Assembly: GCF_042429765.1 (NCBI RefSeq)
Contig: NZ_JBHLZU010000015.1
Location: 124,001 to 188,000, forward strand
Direction: 5' to 3'
Origin: Allokutzneria oryzae
GTDB taxonomy: Bacteria > Actinomycetota > Actinomycetes > Mycobacteriales > Pseudonocardiaceae
DNA: 64,000 bases
Shown in pieces: positions 34,140 to 42,263 of the stretch. The notes under the pieces were generated by a model that did no database searches, was not told the origin of the DNA, and saw nothing but the letters and a program-made list of their open reading frames with translations. The stretch's first letter is position 1; every line of letters starts with the position of its first letter. Made by a program: the position numbers and the translations under genes.

Positions 34140-35660
34140 GTGGTGATCAGCACTGACGGAGTTCTGTCGTCCTCTGGTGAGACGACGCGGGTGTTCACCC
34201 CGCTGACCGGCGAGACGCTCGCGATGCTTCCTGTGTCCACTGTGGAGGATGTAGACGAGGCGTACCGGCGCGCGGCCGTCGCGCAGCAGGAGTGGAGCAC
34301 CGTGGGCCCGCGCGAGCGCGGACAGGTACTGCTGCGCTTCCACGACCTGCTGCTGTCGCGGCAGTCGGAGATCCTCGACCTCGTCCAGAAGGAGTCCGGC
34401 AAGACGCGGTGGCACGCCTTCGAGGAGGTCGGCGGGGTCGCGCTCGGCGCGCGGTACTACGGCAGGCGCGCGGAGAAGATGCTGGCCTCCACCAGGCGCT
34501 CCGGCTTCCTGCCCGGTGTGATCAGGGTGGATGAGGTCCGGCGGCCCAAGGGGGTCGTCGGAGTGATCTCTCCGTGGAACTACCCGCTCGAACTCGGTCT
34601 GTCCGACGGGCTCGCCGCGGTGGTCGCGGGCAACGGAGTCGTGCACAAGCCGGACGTCCAAGGCGCGTTGACCGCTTTGTGGGGAGTCCGCCTGCTCCGC
34701 GAAGCCGGTCTGCCGGAGGACCTGTGGCAGGTCGTCGTCGGAGACGGCCCGACCATCGGCGGTGCGGTGGTCGATGGCGCGGACTACGTCTGCTTCACCG
34801 GTTCCACGCGCACGGGCCGCGAAGTCGCCAAGCGCGCCGCCGAGCGGCTTGTCGGCGCTTCACTGGAGCTCGGTGGCAAGAACGCGTTGCTGGTCTTGGA
34901 TGACGCCGATCCGGAGAAGGCGGCGGAGATCGCGGTCCGCGCGTGCTTCACCTCCGCAGGCCAGCTGTGCGTCTCCATCGAGCGGTTGTATGTGCACGAC
35001 GCGATCCACGACGAGTTCATGGAGCGATTCCTGAGGCGTGTCAGGAACATGCGCCTCGGCGTTCGGCTCGACTGGTCGGCGGACATGGGTTCACTGGCCT
35101 CGCAGCGCCAGTTCGACGCGGTCAGCCAGCACGTGCGCGACGCGGTGGACAAGGGCGCACGGGTGCTCGTCGGTGGCAGGAAGCGCCCCGACGTCGGTCC
35201 GTACTGCTACGAGCCGACCGTGCTCGCCGGGGTGACCGAGGAGATGGACTGCTACGCCGAGGAAACCTTCGGTCCGGTGGTCTCGGTCTATCGATGCTCC
35301 ACAGTGGACGAAGCAGTGCGCAGGGCCAACGACACCCGCTACGGGCTCAACGCGAGCGTGCTCAGCGGCAACGCCCGGAGTGGACGGGTGGTCGCGGCGC
35401 GGCTGAACTCCGGTTCGGTCAACGTCAACGAGGGCTACGGGGCGAGCTACGGCAGCGTGGACGCGCCGATGGGCGGGGTCGGCGAGTCCGGTATCGGTCG
35501 GCGGCACGGTGTCGAAGGACTGCTCCGCTTCACCGAGGCGCAGACGATCGCCAGCCAGCGCGGTGTCGGTCTCGGGCGTCCGCCCCTGACCGGGTACCGG
35601 TCGTTGGCGCGTGGTTATACGGGGCTGCTGCGGGCTTTCAAGGCGCTGGGCCGTTCTTAG
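34140..35660 (+). CDS. aldehyde dehydrogenase, succinate-semialdehyde dehydrogenase GabD2-like
   Basis: The 506-residue NAD(P)-dependent dehydrogenase has the cofactor segment GVISPWNYPLELGLSDGLAAVVAGN, FTGSTRTGREVAKRA, the base Glu in LELGGKNALLVLDDAD and the nucleophile Cys in FTSAGQLCVSIERLYV. The layout resembles the GabD2/SSADH group of Actinobacteria, but the substrate is not certain. GTG 34140 has AGGAG 5 bases upstream. Its stop lies 2 bases from the stop of the convergent amidase gene. A second SSADH-like gene is at 42264. Confidence 0.85.
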   Translation: MVISTDGVLSSSGETTRVFTPLTGETLAMLPVSTVEDVDEAYRRAAVAQQEWSTVGPRERGQVLLRFHDLLLSRQSEILDLVQKESGKTRWHAFEEVGGVALGARYYGRRAEKMLASTRRSGFLPGVIRVDEVRRPKGVVGVISPWNYPLELGLSDGLAAVVAGNGVVHKPDVQGALTALWGVRLLREAGLPEDLWQVVVGDGPTIGGAVVDGADYVCFTGSTRTGREVAKRAAERLVGASLELGGKNALLVLDDADPEKAAEIAVRACFTSAGQLCVSIERLYVHDAIHDEFMERFLRRVRNMRLGVRLDWSADMGSLASQRQFDAVSQHVRDAVDKGARVLVGGRKRPDVGPYCYEPTVLAGVTEEMDCYAEETFGPVVSVYRCSTVDEAVRRANDTRYGLNASVLSGNARSGRVVAARLNSGSVNVNEGYGASYGSVDAPMGGVGESGIGRRHGVEGLLRFTEAQTIASQRGVGLGRPPLTGYRSLARGYTGLLRAFKALGRS

Positions 35661-35662
35661 GG

Positions 35663-37048
35663 TCAGCGTGCCGGAACGACCTCTTCCACCAGCCTGGCAA
35701 CGGCGAGCACCAGGTCGTCGGAGTGTCGCGGGCCGACGACCTGCAGTCCGACCGGCAGCCCCGCGGCGGTCGTGCCGACCGGCACGCTGATCGCGGGCTG
35801 CTGGGTCATGTTGAACGGGTAGGTGAACGGCGTCCAGTCCGGCCAGCTCTGCATCCCGCTGCCCGCGGGCACGTCCGCCCCGGCCTCGAACGCGGGGATC
35901 GGCATGGTCGGCGTGATCAGCACGTCGTACCGGGAGTGGAACTCGCCCATCGTGATGCCCAGCGCCGCCCGGTCCGCGTTCGCGCCGAGGTAGTCGCTGG
36001 CCGTGTACGTCCCGCCCTGCTCCCACAGCAACCGCAGCCCGGGGTCGAGCAGGTCGGCCGAGCCAGCCGGGAAGCTGTCCAGCCACTTCGCCGCGCCGGT
36101 CGACCAGAGCACCCAGAAGGCTTCCTTCGGGTCCTGGAAGCCCGGATCGGCCTGCTCGACGTGCAGTCCCGCCTCGTCGAGCGCGGTCACCGCCGTCGCA
36201 ACGATCCGCGCGACCTCGGGGTCGACGTCGACGTAGCCGAGCGTCGGTGAGAACGCCGCGCGCAGCCCGCGCACGTCGCGGCGGACGGCCTCGCGGTAGG
36301 TGCCGACCAGCTGCGGAAGTGCGCTGGGGTCACGGAAGTCGGGGAGCGCGAGCACGTCGAGCAGCAGTGCGACGTCGTCGACCGAGAGCGCCATCGGACC
36401 GGCGTGCGAGAGCGCCCCGAACGGGCTGGCCGGGTACAGCGGGATGCGGCCGTGGGTCGGTTTGAAGCCGACGATTCCGCAGAACGACGCGGGAATCCGC
36501 ACCGAGCCGCCGCCGTCGGTGCCCACCGACAGCGCGCCCATGCCCGCCGCCACCGCGGCGGCGCTACCGCCACTGGAGCCGCCGGCCGTCCGCGCCGCGT
36601 TCCAGGGGTTCCTGGTGATCCCGCACAGCCTGCTGTCCGTGACGCCCTTCCAGCCCAGCTCCGGCGTGGTGGTTTTTCCCAGTAGCACCAAGCCGTTCTC
36701 GCGCAGCCGCGCGGTGACCGGGCTGTCGACCTCCCACGGCTGGTCGGCCTCGATGCACTTCGAACCGCGCAGCGTCGGCCAGCCCTTGCTGAGGAACATG
36801 TCCTTGACCGAGGTCGGCACGCCGTCCAGCCAGCCGATCGGATGGCCGTCCCGCCAGCGCGCCTCGGACTCCTTCGCCTGGGTCATCGCCGCGTCCGCGT
36901 CGACGAGGCAGTAGGCGTTGTAGTCCTCGTCCTTGCCTTCGATGGCTTCCAGGGCTGACTTGGTCGCCTCGACCGGCGACAGCTCGCCTGCGGAGTAGGC
37001 GGCTGCCAGTTCGCTTGCCGTCAGCAGAGTGCTCGTGTTCGGGGCCAT
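35663..37048 (-). CDS. amidase-signature-family amidase
   Basis: The 461-residue hydrolase carries the Ser-cisSer-Lys triad: Lys82 in GVPTSVKDMF, Ser158 in AGGSSGGSAAA and Ser183 in GTDGGGSVRIPAS. It would hydrolyse an amide to an acid and ammonia in the cytoplasm; no signal peptide is seen. Its start lies 8 bases after the stop of the hydroxyacid dehydrogenase gene, so the two form one operon read from the 38056 operator region. It is probably the entry enzyme for an amide substrate of the regulon. Confidence 0.9.
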   Translation of the reverse strand: MAPNTSTLLTASELAAAYSAGELSPVEATKSALEAIEGKDEDYNAYCLVDADAAMTQAKESEARWRDGHPIGWLDGVPTSVKDMFLSKGWPTLRGSKCIEADQPWEVDSPVTARLRENGLVLLGKTTTPELGWKGVTDSRLCGITRNPWNAARTAGGSSGGSAAAVAAGMGALSVGTDGGGSVRIPASFCGIVGFKPTHGRIPLYPASPFGALSHAGPMALSVDDVALLLDVLALPDFRDPSALPQLVGTYREAVRRDVRGLRAAFSPTLGYVDVDPEVARIVATAVTALDEAGLHVEQADPGFQDPKEAFWVLWSTGAAKWLDSFPAGSADLLDPGLRLLWEQGGTYTASDYLGANADRAALGITMGEFHSRYDVLITPTMPIPAFEAGADVPAGSGMQSWPDWTPFTYPFNMTQQPAISVPVGTTAAGLPVGLQVVGPRHSDDLVLAVARLVEEVVPAR

Positions 37049-37056
37049 GACCCTCC

Positions 37057-38028
37057 TCAGCGTGAGCTCGGCACGTAGCCCAGCTGCTTGTCGACGACAT
37101 TACGAAGCTCGCGACCGGACCGCCACCGCTGAAAGTTGTCCGTGAACACTTCGACGAGCGCGTTGCGCCATCCGGCGAAATCGCCTGACATGTGCGGTGA
37201 CACAAGCACGTTCTCCATAGTCCACAGTGGACTGTCGGTGGGAAGTGGCTCGGTGTCGAAGACGTCGAGGGCGGCTCCGGCGATGCGACCGGTCCGCAAG
37301 GCCTCGACCAGGTCCGACGTGATCACCAGCTCGCCGCGGCCGACGTTGACCAGCCGCGCGCTCGGCCGCATCGCGTTGAAGGCCCGCGCGTCGAACATGC
37401 CCCTGGTCTGTTCGGTCAGCGGTGCCACCAGGACCACGAAGTCCGCATCCGGCAGATGTCTGGTCAGCTCGTCCGAGGCGTGCACGGTGCCGAAGTCCGG
37501 GTCGTCCGCCCGCGCGCGGCGGCCGACCCCGGCCACGTCCAGCCCGGCGGCGCGCAGCAGCGCTGCGATGGCCCTGCCGATCGGCCCGGTGCCGACCACG
37601 AGGGCACGTTTGCCGGAAATCCGCTCAGTTTCCCTGTGCAGCCAACGTTTCTCGCTCTGAAGTTGCGACGATCGAGCGAAATCCTTGGCGAAGGCGAGGA
37701 GCACGCCGAGCACGTACTCCGCGATCGACTGGTCGAAAACGCCGCGCGAGTTGGTCAGCACCACCTCGCTCGCCCGCAGTTCCGGGAAGAGCACGGGGTC
37801 CACTCCCGCGCTGGCGATGTGCAGCCAGCGCAGGCGGTCCGCGCCGTGCCAAGCCCCAGGTACGGCGGTGGAGAGGAAGTCGTAGACGAACAACGCGTCC
37901 GCGCCGCGCAGTGCCTCCGCGAGGCCGTCCTCGCGGGTGTAACGAACCACCGCCGTTGCCTCGATCCCTTGCATGTCCGGCGGCATCTTGTCGCCGTGCA
38001 AGACGGTGAGCACTGGGGTTTCGGGCAC
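37057..38028 (-). CDS. D-2-hydroxyacid dehydrogenase (D-isomer-specific family)
   Basis: The 323-residue protein has an N-terminal catalytic flap domain and a Rossmann domain (GKRALVVGTGPIGRAIAALLRAAG, about 137-160). The catalytic set is visible: Arg in VNVGRGELV, Glu in DVFDTEPLPTDSPLW and His in VLVSPHMSGD. It would interconvert a 2-oxo acid and its D-2-hydroxy acid with NAD(P)H. GTG 38028 is the start. It diverges from the first isomerase-like gene; an ATTGTCAACAAT site lies between them. Confidence 0.88.
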   Translation of the reverse strand: MPETPVLTVLHGDKMPPDMQGIEATAVVRYTREDGLAEALRGADALFVYDFLSTAVPGAWHGADRLRWLHIASAGVDPVLFPELRASEVVLTNSRGVFDQSIAEYVLGVLLAFAKDFARSSQLQSEKRWLHRETERISGKRALVVGTGPIGRAIAALLRAAGLDVAGVGRRARADDPDFGTVHASDELTRHLPDADFVVLVAPLTEQTRGMFDARAFNAMRPSARLVNVGRGELVITSDLVEALRTGRIAGAALDVFDTEPLPTDSPLWTMENVLVSPHMSGDFAGWRNALVEVFTDNFQRWRSGRELRNVVDKQLGYVPSSR

Positions 38029-38055
38029 GTTGACACGCTATGAGTCGCTCGTATG

Positions 38056-38067
38056 ATTGTCAACAAT
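38056..38067. promoter_or_regulatory. GntR operator candidate, site 1
   Basis: ATTGTCAACAAT, an ATTGT/ACAAT inverted repeat with a 2-base centre, lies 28 bases before the divergent hydroxyacid dehydrogenase start and 30 bases before the isomerase start. FadR/FCD-type GntR proteins bind short palindromes of this kind. Sites 2 and 3 are at 38869 and 42198. Confidence 0.75.
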
Positions 38068-38096
38068 CCGAGGAGTCACCCCGGAGGCCACTCCTA

Positions 38097-38858
38097 ATGA
38101 ACCCTGGGAGCCCAGCCTTGGATTTGGATCTTCTGGACTTCGACGGGCCGCTCGCGCAGCGCGGGATCGGCGTGATCGCCCCGTTCGACCTGGCCCTGGA
38201 GCGCGAGCTCTGGCGCTGGGTGCCGATGGAGGTCTCGCTGCACCTGGCCAGGACGCCGTACGAGCCGGTCCCGGTCAGCATGGAGATGGCCAGGCTGGTC
38301 AGCAACAGCACGCACCTCGCCGCGGCGACCAGGGACGTGCTGCACGTGGAGCCCGAGGTCGTCGCCTACCTCTGCACCTCGGGCAGCTTCGTCAACGGCG
38401 TGGACTACGAGCGCTCGCTGTGCAAGGCGATCTGCGCGGCGGGCGCCCCGGACGCGGTGACCACCTCCGGCGCGCTCGCCGAGGTGCTGCACCAGCTCGA
38501 CCTGCGCTCGGTCTCGGTGATCACCCCGTACGACGAGGACCTGACCAAGAGCCTCCAGGCGTTCCTGGCCGAGCTCGGCGTGACGACGGTGTCCAGTGAC
38601 TACCTCGGCCTCGGCGGCGGCATCTGGAAGGTCAGCTACCGCACGATCGCCGAGCGCATCCTCGCCGCGGACCACCCCGACGCCGAGGCGATCTTCGTCA
38701 GCTGCACCAACCTGCCGACCTACGACCTGATCGAGCCGTTGGAGCGCAAGCTCGGCAAGCCCGTGCTGACCGCGAACCAGCTGACGATGTGGGCCTGCCT
38801 CAAGCGGATGCGGCTGCCGATCGTGGGGCCGGGCAGCTGGCTCCGAGAGGTCTCCTGA
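38097..38858 (+). CDS. maleate cis-trans isomerase/arylmalonate decarboxylase family protein, copy 1
   Basis: The 253-residue cytoplasmic protein belongs to the Asp/Glu racemase superfamily, which includes maleate isomerase, arylmalonate decarboxylase and the EutA protein of ectoine-use clusters. Both catalytic cysteines are present: Cys93 in YLCTSGSFVNG and Cys203 in FVSCTNLPTYD. This favours isomerase or racemase chemistry over the single-Cys decarboxylases. ATG 38097 was chosen for GGAGG 9 bases upstream. The paralogue follows 42 bases downstream, with an operator between. Confidence 0.85.
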   Translation: MNPGSPALDLDLLDFDGPLAQRGIGVIAPFDLALERELWRWVPMEVSLHLARTPYEPVPVSMEMARLVSNSTHLAAATRDVLHVEPEVVAYLCTSGSFVNGVDYERSLCKAICAAGAPDAVTTSGALAEVLHQLDLRSVSVITPYDEDLTKSLQAFLAELGVTTVSSDYLGLGGGIWKVSYRTIAERILAADHPDAEAIFVSCTNLPTYDLIEPLERKLGKPVLTANQLTMWACLKRMRLPIVGPGSWLREVS

Positions 38859-38868
38859 GTGCACTAGG

Positions 38869-38880
38869 ATTGTCGACAAC
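38869..38880. promoter_or_regulatory. GntR operator candidate, site 2
   Basis: ATTGTCGACAAC differs from site 1 at two positions and lies in the 42-base gap between the two isomerase-like genes, just before the ribosome-binding site of the second. It may make the second promoter independently controlled or add cooperative binding. Confidence 0.6.
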
Positions 38881-38900
38881 CCTTGCTGGAGGAACCCGTC

Positions 38901-39620
38901 ATGCCGACGATCGGCTTCATCTACCCCGACCACGCGGCGGAAGACGAGTACCCGTTCGCGGCGAACCTCCTCGGCGACGGGATCCGGCTCCCGGTCGCGC
39001 ACATCTACGGCACCGACCTGCACGCCGTGCCCGAGCTGCTGGACCTCGGCAGCGAGGAACGGCTCGCCGAGGGCGCCCGGCTGCTGGCAGGGCACGAGCC
39101 GGACGCGGTGGTGTGGGCGTGCACCAGCGGCAGCTTCGTCTACCGCTGGGACGGCGCGACGGACCAGGCGGCGAAACTCGCCGAAGCGGCGGGGAAACCG
39201 GCATCCAGCACGTCTTTCGCCTTCGTCAACGCGGCGCGGGCGCTCGGTGTGGGCCGGGTGGCCGTCGCCGCGAGCTACCCGGCCGACGTCGCCGAGTACT
39301 TCGTGGAGTTCCTCGGCGCCGGTGGCGTCCAGGTCGTCGCGATGGGCAGTGAGGACATCGACACCGCGGCCGAGGTCGGCAGGCTCCCCGCGCACGCCGT
39401 GATCGAGCTGGCGCTCTCGCACGACCACCCCGACGCCGAGGCGGTCCTGGTGCCGGACACCGCGATGCGCACGCTCGGCGTGCTGAACGAGATCGAGACG
39501 CGGCTCGGCAAGCCGGTGCTCAGCGCGAACCAGGTGACGATCTGGGAGGGGCTGCGGCTGGCGGGCGCGCCGGTCACGACCGACACGCTCGGCACATTGT
39601 TCCGCACAGGAGGTGCGTGA
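38901..39620 (+). CDS. maleate isomerase-like family protein, copy 2
   Basis: The 239-residue paralogue keeps the first catalytic Cys (Cys74 in VWACTSGSFVYRWDG). At the place of the second it has Asp186 in VLVPDTAMRTLG, where copy 1 has Cys203. It therefore cannot use the two-cysteine mechanism and may be a decarboxylase, a lyase or a non-catalytic partner of copy 1. ATG 38901 has GGAGG 8 bases upstream. Its stop overlaps the gntR start by one base (TGATG), so it and the regulator are coupled. Confidence 0.83.
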   Translation: MPTIGFIYPDHAAEDEYPFAANLLGDGIRLPVAHIYGTDLHAVPELLDLGSEERLAEGARLLAGHEPDAVVWACTSGSFVYRWDGATDQAAKLAEAAGKPASSTSFAFVNAARALGVGRVAVAASYPADVAEYFVEFLGAGGVQVVAMGSEDIDTAAEVGRLPAHAVIELALSHDHPDAEAVLVPDTAMRTLGVLNEIETRLGKPVLSANQVTIWEGLRLAGAPVTTDTLGTLFRTGGA

Positions 39621-40309
39621 TGGCGCTGCCGGATATCGAGCCGGTCAGCAGGGAGTCCACCGCCGAGATCATCGCGCGCCAGCTCCGCAACGCGATCATG
39701 TACGGCTCGCTGCCGCCGGGCACGCAGCTCGGCGAGACCGAGCTGGCGTCACGGTTCCAGGTCTCCAGAGGACCGCTGCGCGAGGCCATGCAGCGCCTGG
39801 TCTCCGAAGGCCTGCTGCGCGCCGAGCGCCACCGCGGGCTGTTCGTGATCGACCTCGGCCCCGGCGACGTCTACGACATCTACTCGGCGCGGTCGGCGAT
39901 CGAGCGCGCCGCGGTCATCCGGATCATGCGCGGCGACCGGGAGGCCGTGGCGCGGGTGCTGGACGAGACCGTGCGCGCGATGGCGGCCGCCGCCGATGAC
40001 GACGACCCGACGGCGTTGTCCGAGGCTGACCTGAAGTTCCACGAGGCGCTGATCGCCGCCTCCGGCAGTCCCCGCCTGGTGCGGATGGCGCGGACGCTGC
40101 TGATCGAGACGCGGATGTGCCTCGCCGAGCTCCAGCGCACCTACCAGGCGGTGGAGGAGCGCGTCGTCGAGCACAACCAGATCATCGAGGCGATCCGCGC
40201 GGGCGACGAGAACCTGGCCCTGACCCGCCTGGAAGCCCACATGGAGGACGCCGTCCAGCGCCTGGCCCCCGGCAACAGCCTCCACACCGGCGCCGCCCCC
40301 GCGGTCTGA
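39620..40309 (+). CDS. GntR-family regulator, FCD subfamily
   Basis: The 229-residue repressor-type protein has an N-terminal winged helix (residues ~10-75: IIARQLRNAIMYGSLPPGTQLGETELASRFQVSRGPLREAMQRLVSEGLL) and a C-terminal all-helical FCD ligand domain (~85-220), with the metal or acid-binding type residues in DLKFHEALIAASGSPRLVRM and VEHNQIIEAIRAGD. FCD domains usually bind carboxylates. It lies in the middle of the genes that carry ATTGTCAACAAT sites, so it is the likely regulator of all of them. Copy 3 of the 62-bp repeat starts 3 bases after its stop. Confidence 0.9.
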   Translation: MALPDIEPVSRESTAEIIARQLRNAIMYGSLPPGTQLGETELASRFQVSRGPLREAMQRLVSEGLLRAERHRGLFVIDLGPGDVYDIYSARSAIERAAVIRIMRGDREAVARVLDETVRAMAAAADDDDPTALSEADLKFHEALIAASGSPRLVRMARTLLIETRMCLAELQRTYQAVEERVVEHNQIIEAIRAGDENLALTRLEAHMEDAVQRLAPGNSLHTGAAPAV

Positions 40310-40312
40310 CCC

Positions 40313-40374
40313 GCCATTCGCGGGCTTATGGACGCTTCGCGGGACGCGAAAAGGTCCATAAGCCCGCGAATGGC
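40313..40374. repeat. 62-bp palindromic repeat family A, copy 3
   Basis: The arms 40313-40333 and 40354-40374 are identical to the other copies; here pairing extends three more bases outward (CCC/GGG). The 20-nt centre GCTTCGCGGGACGCGAAAAG pairs TTCGCG with CGCGAA. It lies between the convergent stops of gntR and the DUF3830 gene. Confidence 0.95.
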
Positions 40375-40388
40375 GGGAAAGGGAGGGG

Positions 40389-40886
40389 TTAGGCGCGGGA
40401 GAAGGAGAGGGTTTCGCCTTCGACGCCGCGCAGCCAGAGGTCCTGTGCGGCGGCGGCCATCTCCGCCAGGCCCTCCTCGATGGTGGCGAAGACGTTGCCC
40501 GGCACCCAGCCCGCGTCGCCGTTGATCAGCAGGTTGTTGCGGCCGTAGAAGATCGCCAGGTCGGTGGCGCCCTGGTCGCTGTGCGCCTCGCTGTCGTCCT
40601 CGTAGCCGTAGGCCGGGTTGCCGATCTCCCACGCCTCGAAGCCGAAGTAGACGACGTCGCCGGGGATCGGTGTGACGGTCGGGTTCTCCCTGCCGGGCTT
40701 GGGGTTCGCGAACGGCGGGACCAGCGTGTAGACCTCGTTGCGTGCGTACTTGGCGTGGTAGGCCGATCCGCTCTGCGGCAGTGCGTCCCACACCGCTTCG
40801 CAGGTGCGCGGGGCCTCCGCGTCGAGCAGCCGGGCACGGCAGGACACGCCGCGCTTGTCCAGAGCGATGGTGATGTAGCGAGCCAC
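40389..40886 (-). CDS. DUF3830 family (cyclophilin-like) protein
   Basis: The 165-residue protein MARYITIALDKRGVSCRARLLD... matches the DUF3830 family, predicted to adopt a cyclophilin-like barrel (CEAVWDALPQSGSAYHAKYARNEVY, PGDVVYFGFEAWEIG, DLAIFYGRNNLLI). Its biochemical role is unknown. Family members often neighbour Asp/Glu-racemase-type genes, amidases and peptidases, as here. GTG 40886 is 13 bases after the aminotransferase stop, so both are one operon from the 42198 operator region. Confidence 0.83.
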   Translation of the reverse strand: MARYITIALDKRGVSCRARLLDAEAPRTCEAVWDALPQSGSAYHAKYARNEVYTLVPPFANPKPGRENPTVTPIPGDVVYFGFEAWEIGNPAYGYEDDSEAHSDQGATDLAIFYGRNNLLINGDAGWVPGNVFATIEEGLAEMAAAAQDLWLRGVEGETLSFSRA

Positions 40887-40899
40887 GGACTGGTCCCTC

Positions 40900-42156
40900 T
40901 CAGTTCTTGGTGACGGAGGCGACGGCGTCGGCCCAGATCTCCAGGGCCTCGTCGACCTGCTCGGCGGTGACGATCAGCGGCGGGATCATCCGCACCACGT
41001 TCATGTGCGCTCCGCAGGTCAGCAACAGCAGCCCGCGCTCGGCGGCGGCCTTCTGCGCGGCCTGCGCGGTCGCGTTGTCGGGTTGGCCGTCCTCGGTGGT
41101 GAACTCGGAGCCGACCAGCAGCCCCAGGCCGCGCACGTCCCCGATCCGCGGGGTCTTGTCGGCGACGAGCCGGGCGCCTGCGAGCAGCTGCTCGCCCCGC
41201 GCCGCCGCGTTCTCGACGAGCCCCTCGTCCTTGATCACGCTGAGGGTCTCCGCGGCGGCGGCGCAGGAGACCGCGTTGCCGCCGTAGGTCCCGCCCTGCG
41301 AGCCCGGCCACGCCTTGCTCATCAGCTCGGTCGAGGCCGCGATGCCGGAGAGCGGGAAGCCGCTGGCGAGGCCCTTCGCGATGACGACCACGTCCGGGCG
41401 CACGTCGAAGTGGTCGTGCCCCCAGAACTTCCCGGTGCGGCCGAACCCGGTCTGCACCTCGTCGATCACCAGCAGGATGCCGTGCCGGTCGGCGCGCTCG
41501 CGCAGCCCGGCGAAGAAGGCGGTGTTCGCGGGCACGTAGCCGCCTTCGCCGAGCACCGGCTCGATGAAGAACGCCGCGGTCTCGTTCGGCGCGGTGACGG
41601 TGGCGAAGAGGTAGTCCAGCTCGCGCAGCGCGAACTCCGTCGCGGTCTCGACGTCCCAGCCGTAGCGGTAGGCGTTGGGGAACGGCGCCACGTGCACGCC
41701 GCCCATCAGCGGTGAGAAGCCCGCGCTGAACCGGGTTCCCGACGTCGTCATGGTCGCCGCGGCGACCGTCCTGCCGTGGAATCCGCCTTGGAACACAACG
41801 ACATTCGGCCGACCGGTCGCCTGCCGTGCCAGCCGCAGAGCGGCCTCGATGCCCTCGCTGCCGGAGTTGGCGAAGAACAGCGAGTCCAGACCGGGCGGCA
41901 GCACTTCGCCGAGGCGCTCGGTCAGGTCGAGCAGCGGCTTGTGCATCACGGTCGTGTACTGGCCGTGGATCAGCTTGCCGATCTGCTCCCGCGCGGCGGC
42001 GACGACGCGCGGGTGGCAGTGCCCGGTGCTGGTGACGCCGATTCCGGCGGTGAAGTCGAGATTGCGCCTGCCGGTGGTGTCGTGGAGGTAGACGCCCTCG
42101 CCGCGTTCGACGACGACCGGGGTGGCCTGCTTGAGCAAGGGGGAGAGCTGGGCCAT
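40900..42156 (-). CDS. class III PLP aminotransferase (4-aminobutyrate aminotransferase-like)
   Basis: The 418-residue PLP enzyme moves an omega-amino group to a 2-oxo acid. Visible are GIGVTSTGHCHPRVV, the phosphate-binding FANSGSEGIEAALRLAR, FHGRTVAAATMT, ILLVIDEVQTGFGRTG with the PLP-contacting Asp, and the Schiff-base lysine in VVIAKGLASGFPLSG. The pattern is that of GABA transaminases; the divergent SSADH would oxidise the resulting semialdehyde. A GntR-type operator lies between the two start codons. Other omega-amino acids (beta-alanine, 5-aminovalerate) cannot be excluded. Confidence 0.88.
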   Translation of the reverse strand: MAQLSPLLKQATPVVVERGEGVYLHDTTGRRNLDFTAGIGVTSTGHCHPRVVAAAREQIGKLIHGQYTTVMHKPLLDLTERLGEVLPPGLDSLFFANSGSEGIEAALRLARQATGRPNVVVFQGGFHGRTVAAATMTTSGTRFSAGFSPLMGGVHVAPFPNAYRYGWDVETATEFALRELDYLFATVTAPNETAAFFIEPVLGEGGYVPANTAFFAGLRERADRHGILLVIDEVQTGFGRTGKFWGHDHFDVRPDVVVIAKGLASGFPLSGIAASTELMSKAWPGSQGGTYGGNAVSCAAAAETLSVIKDEGLVENAAARGEQLLAGARLVADKTPRIGDVRGLGLLVGSEFTTEDGQPDNATAQAAQKAAAERGLLLLTCGAHMNVVRMIPPLIVTAEQVDEALEIWADAVASVTKN

Positions 42157-42197
42157 GACAACGACACTCCTTTGAGGGGCAGCGAGGGGTGTTGTAG

Positions 42198-42209
42198 ATT
42201 GTCAACAAT
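42198..42209. promoter_or_regulatory. GntR operator candidate, site 3
   Basis: ATTGTCAACAAT, identical to site 1, lies in the 107-base gap between the divergent aminotransferase (start 42156) and SSADH (start 42264) genes. It ties both transcription units to the same regulator as the isomerase and amidase units. Confidence 0.75.
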
Positions 42210-42263
42210 ATTCGTAGCATGGCGTTCGGACCGACGCAATGAACGCCATCTGCGAGGAGCGGG

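Noticed and set aside
36187..36573. Arg/Ser-rich frames opposite and within the amidase gene
   Set aside because: They overlap a well-supported gene with catalytic residues and show only compositional bias.
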